Assembly: GCA_949592205.1 (NCBI GenBank)
Contig: CATIUR010000001.1
Location: 75,489,059 to 75,553,058 of the forward strand
Source of the DNA: Helichrysum umbraculigerum
Lineage: Eukaryota > Streptophyta > Magnoliopsida > Asterales > Asteraceae
Reading direction: 5' to 3'
DNA: 64,000 bases
Under the pieces are notes generated by a model. It saw only the letters and a program-made list of their open reading frames with translations. It was not told where the DNA came from and did no database searches. Every line of letters begins with the position of its first letter. Position 1 is the stretch's first letter. Of this stretch, positions 58,148 through 64,000 are shown piece by piece. The position numbers and the translations under genes were made by a program.

Positions 58148-60412
58148 TCAATCCTTCTTTTCTTCTTCTTTCTCCTTCATTGTTTGCGGCTTATGCAGTT
58201 GATTAAACACCATGTATAAAGCTCTGTAAACTCCTTCAGTAATGATGGTTGTAGATAACTTCAAATCAATCAATCTATTCAGCAACCCTGTTCCCAGCAC
58301 ATAATGTCGATCATCAAACATGTAGATCACCTGCCCATTGTTGAATACTACCATGTGTACTCCAGCTCTGGCAAAATATCTCCAGGTTATAACCCTTTGA
58401 TAACAATGAAAGAATAAGTGATACAAGCTGGCTGGTTCAAACAGACTCTGCAATAACTCCATCATTTGTCTTTCAATCACTGCTTCAGAGTTCTTTCTAT
58501 TCCTGATTCTGCTCACTTGATACAATTCCAAAAGATCATCTCTTGTACAAATTCTGAGCAAATCAACCATACTCCCAACATGATCATCAAATCCTCTTTC
58601 CCTTTCAATCTTGATCTCAAGGATCATTTTTCTGAAACCATAATCAATTGCTACTCCTTCCCAATTTATAATTCTAGCCTTTCTTGGTCCTTCAGAAATC
58701 TCCTTGCTATCAGTCAGAATCTTGATTCTCTTTTTCAGCTCTGGATCAAATCTTGGAATATCAGGAATAACATTATCTTTAGAAATCTGATTTTTCCATG
58801 AATTTCTTCTAACTTCATTCTGCTTTTCCTCTAAGGCTTTCTCTGCTGCCTCAGTAGCTGCCTTTTCTCTTCTTTCTTCTTCTTCTTTCAAAAACTTTTT
58901 CATTTCCCTATCTGCCTTTTCCTTCTTCTCCTTCATCAATGCATTCAAATTCCTATTCTCTTCCATTTTCTTTGTCCACTCTTCATCTTTTCCCATATAC
59001 CTATCATATGCCTGTTGCAGCTTCTGCATATTCCATCCTCTAACAATTTTAGCTGGAGCATAATTTTCAGACAATGCATTGATCATTTGTCTTCTCCTTT
59101 CAGCATATGGTAAAGGTTTACTCCTTTTCTTGGCTAATTCCTCTTGCTTTTTCTTTCTAGCCCTTTCCTCATTTGCCCTTTTCATCAACAAAAATCCAGA
59201 AGATAACTCTTCCTCTTCATTACCTTTCTTCTTCTTTAAATAATCATGAACTCTCTGAGCAGGAAGCTTTAATCCTTGTGCAGTCTTTTCTTTAACAATC
59301 TCTGCAGCTTTCTGTGTAATAGTCACTACACTCAGATCATCCAAAATCATTTTCACATCATCACCCTCTCCTTCAGCTTTAGCTTCTGCAGCTCTCCTTA
59401 TCAACCTTTCTCTTTCTTCTACTTGCATCCTCAGCATATCATGAGACTCAATATGAGGCTCTTTAATTTCTTTCACCTTTGATTTTTCTTTTAACTTTCC
59501 TTTACCTTTGTCTTTTGGATCAATCACAGGCAATTTAGACTTAGGTTTGAGTGGTGAAGTTGGTTCTCTTATTGTAACAGGTACCTCTCTTGGTCTTGTT
59601 GTTGTTGTAGTTGTGGCAGGAGTTGGTATGATAGCAGTGGTGATTGGTGTATCAACAGTGGTAGGAGTTAGTGTACTAACAGGGGTAGACATAACAGTGG
59701 TTGTGTTAGTGTTGACAGGGGTTGAAATTGTGACAACAGAGGTAGAACTTTTGACAGGGGATAAAGTTTTAGTTGACTTTCTTCTGGGAATAGATTTCTT
59801 TCTTGTAAAGGTCTGCAACTTCTTCTCTTCAGCAATTGATTGCTCCCCCTTAACCTCAACTTCTCCTTCTTTTTCAACATCATCAACCACCTCATACACT
59901 GACCTATCACTGAAACTCACTCTTTTCTTATCATCCAGATTAGCACCCATCACATCCCAAACATATAATCTAAGTGCAGCTTTCTCAGGCAACCCTTTAT
60001 TCAATGGAAATACCTGATAAACTGTTTCATCAGTCTGCTCTGCTCCTGCACCATCAACCACCTCATCATCTAAATTTTCATGTATCACATAATCAGATAC
60101 ATTTAGCTCCTCCTCAGCCTTATCCCTGCTCTGCACATAATCATCATCTTTATCATCAAACACTAACTCCACAGTGTCTTCTGATTGTGCCTCAATATTC
60201 ATCTCAACTGTATTATCATCAAACTCAAGCACCTCTGTAGCTGTATTATCATCAAACACCTCTGTAGCTGTATTATCATCAAACACCTCTGTAGCTGCAG
60301 AATCATCATTCATCTCATCAATATTGATCATTTCTCCATCCATATCATCATGAGGTCCATATGAATCATCATCATCATCATCACCTGCTCTTGAACCATC
60401 ATCTTCAGGCAT
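58148..60412 (-). CDS. Extra 3' ORF of the SIRE-like element
   Basis: An intact frame of 754 codons with ATG at 60412. Residues 1-110 are highly acidic with a repeated TEVFDDNTA unit. About 215-290 is a K/S/T/P-rich stretch with TPV/TTV repeats. About 310-560 is charged and probably coiled coil (EEEERREKAA, KEKKEKADREMKKF). The C-terminal ~190 residues are compositionally normal (GPRKARIINWEGVAIDYGF, TWRYFARAGVHMVVFNNGQV) and resemble, from memory, unnamed proteins 3' of pol in Asteraceae retroelements. It is in the position of the SIRE env-like ORF, but no signal peptide or membrane helix is seen. Function unknown; a structural (gag-like or capsid-associated) role is as plausible as env. The start is preceded by AGGGGGAGAAGAAAG, a purine tract like the PPT. 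Confidence 0.75.
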   Translation of the reverse strand: MPEDDGSRAGDDDDDDSYGPHDDMDGEMINIDEMNDDSAATEVFDDNTATEVFDDNTATEVLEFDDNTVEMNIEAQSEDTVELVFDDKDDDYVQSRDKAEEELNVSDYVIHENLDDEVVDGAGAEQTDETVYQVFPLNKGLPEKAALRLYVWDVMGANLDDKKRVSFSDRSVYEVVDDVEKEGEVEVKGEQSIAEEKKLQTFTRKKSIPRRKSTKTLSPVKSSTSVVTISTPVNTNTTTVMSTPVSTLTPTTVDTPITTAIIPTPATTTTTTRPREVPVTIREPTSPLKPKSKLPVIDPKDKGKGKLKEKSKVKEIKEPHIESHDMLRMQVEERERLIRRAAEAKAEGEGDDVKMILDDLSVVTITQKAAEIVKEKTAQGLKLPAQRVHDYLKKKKGNEEEELSSGFLLMKRANEERARKKKQEELAKKRSKPLPYAERRRQMINALSENYAPAKIVRGWNMQKLQQAYDRYMGKDEEWTKKMEENRNLNALMKEKKEKADREMKKFLKEEEERREKAATEAAEKALEEKQNEVRRNSWKNQISKDNVIPDIPRFDPELKKRIKILTDSKEISEGPRKARIINWEGVAIDYGFRKMILEIKIERERGFDDHVGSMVDLLRICTRDDLLELYQVSRIRNRKNSEAVIERQMMELLQSLFEPASLYHLFFHCYQRVITWRYFARAGVHMVVFNNGQVIYMFDDRHYVLGTGLLNRLIDLKLSTTIITEGVYRALYMVFNQLHKPQTMKEKEEEKKD

Positions 60413-60843
60413 AATATCATCATCTGCTTTCTTCTCCCCCTAGATGATGGTTCAAGAGCAGGTGATGATGATGATGATGATTCATATGGACCTCATGATG
60501 ATATGGATGGAGAAATGATCAATATTGATGAGATGAATGATGATTCTGCAGCTACAGAGGTGTTTGATGATAATACAGCTACAGAGGTGTTTGATGATAA
60601 TACAGCTAAAGAGGTGCTTGAGTTTGATGATAATACAGTTGAGATGAATATTGAGGCACAATCAGAAGACACTGTGGAGTTAGTGTTTGATGATAAAGAT
60701 GATGATTATGTGCAGAGCAGGGATAAGGCTGAGGAGGAGCTAAATGTATCTGATTATGTGATACATGAAAATTTAGATGATGAGGTGGTTGATGGTGCAG
60801 GAGCAGAGCAGACTGATGAAACAGTTTATCAGGTATTTCCATT
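60003..60843. repeat. Palindrome with 402 bp arms
   Basis: The left arm 60003-60404 and right arm 60442-60843 are inverted copies of equal length with a 37 bp spacer. I found one mismatch (60237 versus 60609), giving Thr/Lys in the encoded repeat. The left arm is the 5' part of the extra ORF. The right arm replaces the end of reverse transcriptase and all of RNase H: pol homology stops at FLGLQVKQ and the frame ends a few codons into the arm. Confidence 0.95.
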
Positions 60844-63603
60844 TAACTTTTGCTTGACCTGCAATCCTAAAAAGAATGTGAGTTCACCCATTGAACTCAT
60901 CTTGAACTTCTTATGCATTAAATCTTCAAACTCTTTGCACAATGAATCCCTTGTAGACCCGAAAATAATATCATCAACATACACCTGTACCAGCAATATA
61001 TCTCTTTGAACCCTCTTGGTAAACAATGTCTTGTCAATAGTACCTCTCTTGAATCCATTCTTGAGCAAGTACTCAGATAGAGTATCATACCAAGCTCTTG
61101 GAGCTTGATGTAATCCATACAATGCTTTCTTCAATCTGCACACTCTATCTGGATATGTTGGATCTTCAAACCCTGGTGGTTGGCAAACATACACCTCATC
61201 ATCAATTAGACCATGAAGAAAAGCACTCTTCACATCCATTTGATAGACTTTAAAATCCTGATAAGATGCATAAGCTAAAAATAATCTAATAGCTTCTATT
61301 CTAGCAACAGGGGCAAAGACATCATCATAATCTATGCCTTCTTCCTGTGTGTACCCCTGTGCTACCAACCGAGCCTTATTCTTGATCACTATTCCTCTTT
61401 CATCTCTCTTGTTCTTAAAGATCCATCTTGTGCCTATAGCTTTCTTTCCTTTTGGAAGATCAACCAAATCCCACACATCTTGCAGTTTGAATTGCAACAA
61501 TTCTTCCTGCATAGATTCAATCCAGCTTGGATCTTTGAGAGCCTCCACTGCCTTCTTTGGTTCCATCTGTGAAAGAAAACATACATATAATGAAGTATGT
61601 ACATCTTCTTCTCTTACCTTGGTTTGATGTCTTGTCTGAACAGGAGTCATAATATCACCAATAATCAAATCCAAGGAATGATCTTTATGAACCACATATT
61701 TAGATGTAGAAGTATCCAGTAGTTCTCTTTCCAAATTAGAACCCAAAAGATTATCTATCTCAGAGTCTGAAAAAGACTCTCTTTCCTCTCTTTCCTTTGA
61801 TGGCTTTGGAGTTGCTTCAGAATCTGACAAAGAAGTCCTTTCCAAAACTTGAAATGGAGGACTTTGTTCAACAAATTTTGGAGAATCGTGCTCTCCTTCT
61901 GAATCATGCTCTGAAACTATATGAGAACTCTTTGAACCATTTTCTGTTGGAATTGAACCATCTTCATCCTTTGAACCATTTTTGCTACTTGACCCACTTG
62001 AATCATCTGAAGGTTCATCTTGCTTTAACTGGAATACTTCTGGAGGATCTGGAGACCAAATAGGAAACAAGACATACTTCAAGTCATCCTTTTTAGTTTG
62101 ACTTGAGGTTGATTTCCCATCTTTACCTGCATCATTACCTGCATCTGTACCTGCATCTGTACCTGCATCTGTACCTGCACTAATAGACAAATCTGGATAT
62201 CTAAAAGCATGGGTTAGTGCATCAATATCAAACAAAACTTCTGGACCTTTTCCTTCTACATTTGATGTATGTTCATTAAAGGTCACATCCATGGTCTCTT
62301 CTATGATCCTAGTCCTTTTGTTAAATACTCTATAAGCCTTGCTTTGAATAGAGTATCCAACAAATACACCCTCATCTACCTTACTCTGAAACTTACCAAG
62401 ATGATCTCTGGTATTTAAGACAGTACAAGGACATCCAAATGGTTTTAAAAAGCTAACCAAAGGTTTTCTTTTAAAGAATAACTCATAGGGTGTCTTGTTA
62501 TGAGGTTTAATAATCAAAATCCTATTCAAAACATAACAAGCAGTGCTAACAGCCTCTGCCCAAAAGGACATTGGTAGTTTAGCATCTGCTAGCATGCTTC
62601 TAGCAGCCTCAATTAGTGTCCTATTCCTCCTCTCAGCTACTCCATTTTGTTGTGGAGTCCTAGGTGCACTATATTGTCTTTCTATACCTTTATCCTCACA
62701 GAACTTATTCATCTCATGATTCTTAAATTCTGTCCCATTATCACACCTGATGATCTTAACCTTTTGATTAGTTGAATTCTCAATCCTAGTTATGAATGAT
62801 CTAAGTATTTCACCTGTCTCATCCTTAGTCCTAAGAAAGAACACCCAACTCATTCTAGAGTAATCATCAGTTATTACCAAACAGTAAGATTTCTTCCCTT
62901 GACTAGTTACATTGGTAGGGCCAAACAAATCCATATGTAACAGGTGTAAGGGAGTGGTATTGGTATTCACAAGCTTGGTCTTATAAGAGGTCTTGTGTTG
63001 CTTACCTTTGAGACATGCTACACAGTGGTCACTACATTCAAATAACTTTTCAGGTAAGCCTCTCACTAGCTTATTCCTAACAAGTTTATTCATGGTCTTG
63101 AAATTCAAGTGACACATCCTCCTATGCCATAGTTCAGATTCAGATACAGTAGCTTTAGAAATGAGACAGTTAACATTTTGAGATTCCATCTTGTTTAAAT
63201 CACTACAGTATACATTATCCTTTCTTGGAACTCTCATTAAAATCTTATCTTCAGGTATTTTGAGTTTTTCAGAAAGTATAAGGCATTCTGTGTCAGTGAA
63301 ATATACAGGATTTTGCTTATCTGTGATTTGACTCACACTAAGCAAATTGTATCTCAATTGCTCAACATAATAAACATCATTGAAAGTGAGCTTACTGCTT
63401 TTTACCTTACCTTTACCTGTGATTTTACCTCCTTTAGGATTGCTTCCAAATGCTACATCTCCTCCAGAAAACGCTTTAAAGTCCTGTAGCTTTTTCCTGT
63501 CTCCAGTCATGTGTCTTGAACAGCTAGAATCAATATGCCATAAGCTTGGTGGCTTGCCCTGCACATATATGAGAAAAACAGTTAGTTTTTCTTGGGAACC
63601 CAA
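60829..63603 (-). pseudogene. Copia pol, truncated in reverse transcriptase
   Basis: A 924-codon frame. Protease-type motif IDSSCSRHMTG (residues ~24-34), with Ser where family members have Gly (DSG). GAG-pre-integrase ELWHRRMCHLN...CVACLKGKQ (~158-200). Integrase core: Asp in HMDLFGP (~224), Asp in RCDNGTEF (~288), Glu in PQQNGVAE (~325). Then a long acidic S/E/D linker with a 12 bp tandem repeat, ending in the RT start ARLVAQGYTQEEGIDYDDVF, LYGLHQAPRAWYD, and intact YVDDIIFG (~876). Homology ends at FLGLQVKQ; RNase H is absent because of the palindrome. The domains otherwise read through without a stop, so the truncation looks recent. Confidence 0.93.
62123..62180 (-). repeat. 12 bp tandem repeat in pol linker
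   Basis: About five units of 'acctgcatctgt' (plus strand), encoding GTDA/GNDA repeats in the linker between integrase and RT. Confidence 0.85.
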
Positions 63604-64000
63604 ACCAATTTGGCTTTGGGTTTCCCTTGAGCACCATTGACATAAACCCTTTTGACAGTGATTGATCTCAGTGCTGCATTGGTTTTGGACACTTCAGATT
63701 TACACTCATTTTTATGTCTCCAAAAACAATCAATTTTAGACCTGACAGGGGTTAATGGTTTGACAGTGGTCACCTTTAAGTTTGTATTGATTACCCTGGC
63801 AGTGGTAGCTTTACTTGGTATAAACATTCTTTTGAAATGTTTAATACCAGCAGAGGTACCATGCCTGACAGTGGTCAAACCCTCCCCTGTTCGTGTCTTG
63901 CCTCTGTTAGCCGTTGACAGGGGCACTGCTGTAGCATTAACAGGGGCTGCAGCCTTGCCTCTGTTAGGCTTATTTATCAACACATGACCTGTACCACTGT
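63582..64000 (-). pseudogene. gag C-terminal part, off the right edge
   Basis: A minus-strand frame (Met 63983) ending in VNGAQGKPKAKLVWVPKKN, the conserved 'WVPK' stretch before protease in SIRE-like elements. It stops at 63582 and overlaps the pol frame (from 63603) in a different register, so gag and pol are out of frame here. In relatives the polyprotein may be continuous, so this could be a frameshift mutation or a real gag-pol shift. The region is full of CCNCTGT / CAGNGG motifs. The upstream gag is outside the window. Confidence 0.7.

Larger units (their letters stand above)
57546..64000 (-). mobile_element. SIRE-like Ty1/copia element, 3' part
   Basis: A minus-strand element running off the right edge. 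In sense order: gag end (64000-63582), protease-integrase-RT (63603-60829), a 402 bp-arm palindrome (60843-60003), an extra 754-codon ORF (60412-58148), polypurine tract (58118-58107) and 3' LTR (58105-57546). Pol domain order PR-IN-RT is copia; the long acidic linker and extra 3' ORF point to the SIRE/Maximus lineage. RNase H is missing. The 5' LTR and PBS are outside the window. Confidence 0.88.

Noticed and set aside
59508..60017. Plus-strand open frame of 169 codons opposite the extra ORF
   Set aside because: Antisense shadow; composition is the complement of the S/T/P-rich tract.
60503..61009. Separate plus-strand acidic protein gene
   Set aside because: It is the inverted copy of the extra ORF's 5' part (right palindrome arm) running into antisense pol.

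Overview
The window is nuclear DNA of a flowering plant. It has one intron-containing plant cytochrome P450 gene, AT-rich spacers, and most of the rest is plant transposable elements (Ty3/gypsy and Ty1/copia LTR elements, solo LTRs, Helitrons, MULE/MITE and Stowaway elements, tRNA-derived SINEs). The P450 resembles the CYP71D/CYP71AV group known from sesquiterpenoid metabolism, so I infer a eudicot, probably Asteraceae. I saw no rRNA, functional tRNA, CRISPR array or prokaryotic operon.

Layout. 0-5 kb: AT-rich repeats, two long poly-G tracts and an LTR remnant. 5.3-7.4 kb: the P450 gene on the minus strand, two exons, apparently intact (498 codons). 7.4-14 kb: AT-rich spacer with a TATCACATGTGATA cluster, a SINE, a Stowaway MITE and Helitron-like ends. 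14.1-19.4 kb: a three-level nest, in which a palindromic MULE-like element holds a second MULE-like element, which holds a 3.3 kb solo LTR; each level has its own target-site duplication (TSD). 19.5-21.4 kb: an LTR element whose interior is reduced to about 500 bp. 21.7-25.1 kb: foldback element, MITEs and a two-headed SINE. 25.9-28.2 kb: solo LTR A.

30.9-38.1 kb: a copia element with inverted integrase module, whose RNase H region is split by solo LTR B, itself split by solo LTR C. 38.5-55.9 kb: a decayed minus-strand gypsy element split by a 15.6 kb Athila-like gypsy element (39719-55363). The 5' LTR of the Athila-like element carries a very young non-autonomous copia element with LTRs that look identical, and its 3' LTR carries a 217 bp Helitron; the sister LTR preserves the empty site for each. 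57.5-64 kb: the 3' part of a SIRE-like copia element (gag end, protease, integrase, truncated reverse transcriptase, a 754-residue extra ORF, 3' LTR), rearranged by a 402 bp-arm palindrome.

The P450 is the only cellular gene I can support; all other coding sequence is transposon-derived and mostly broken. Two unexplained signals stand out. First, three related solo LTRs each carry a different GC-rich repeat cassette in the part expected to be transcribed. Second, a degenerate CAGNGG / CCNCTG motif recurs in arrays in both coding and non-coding parts of two different copia elements.
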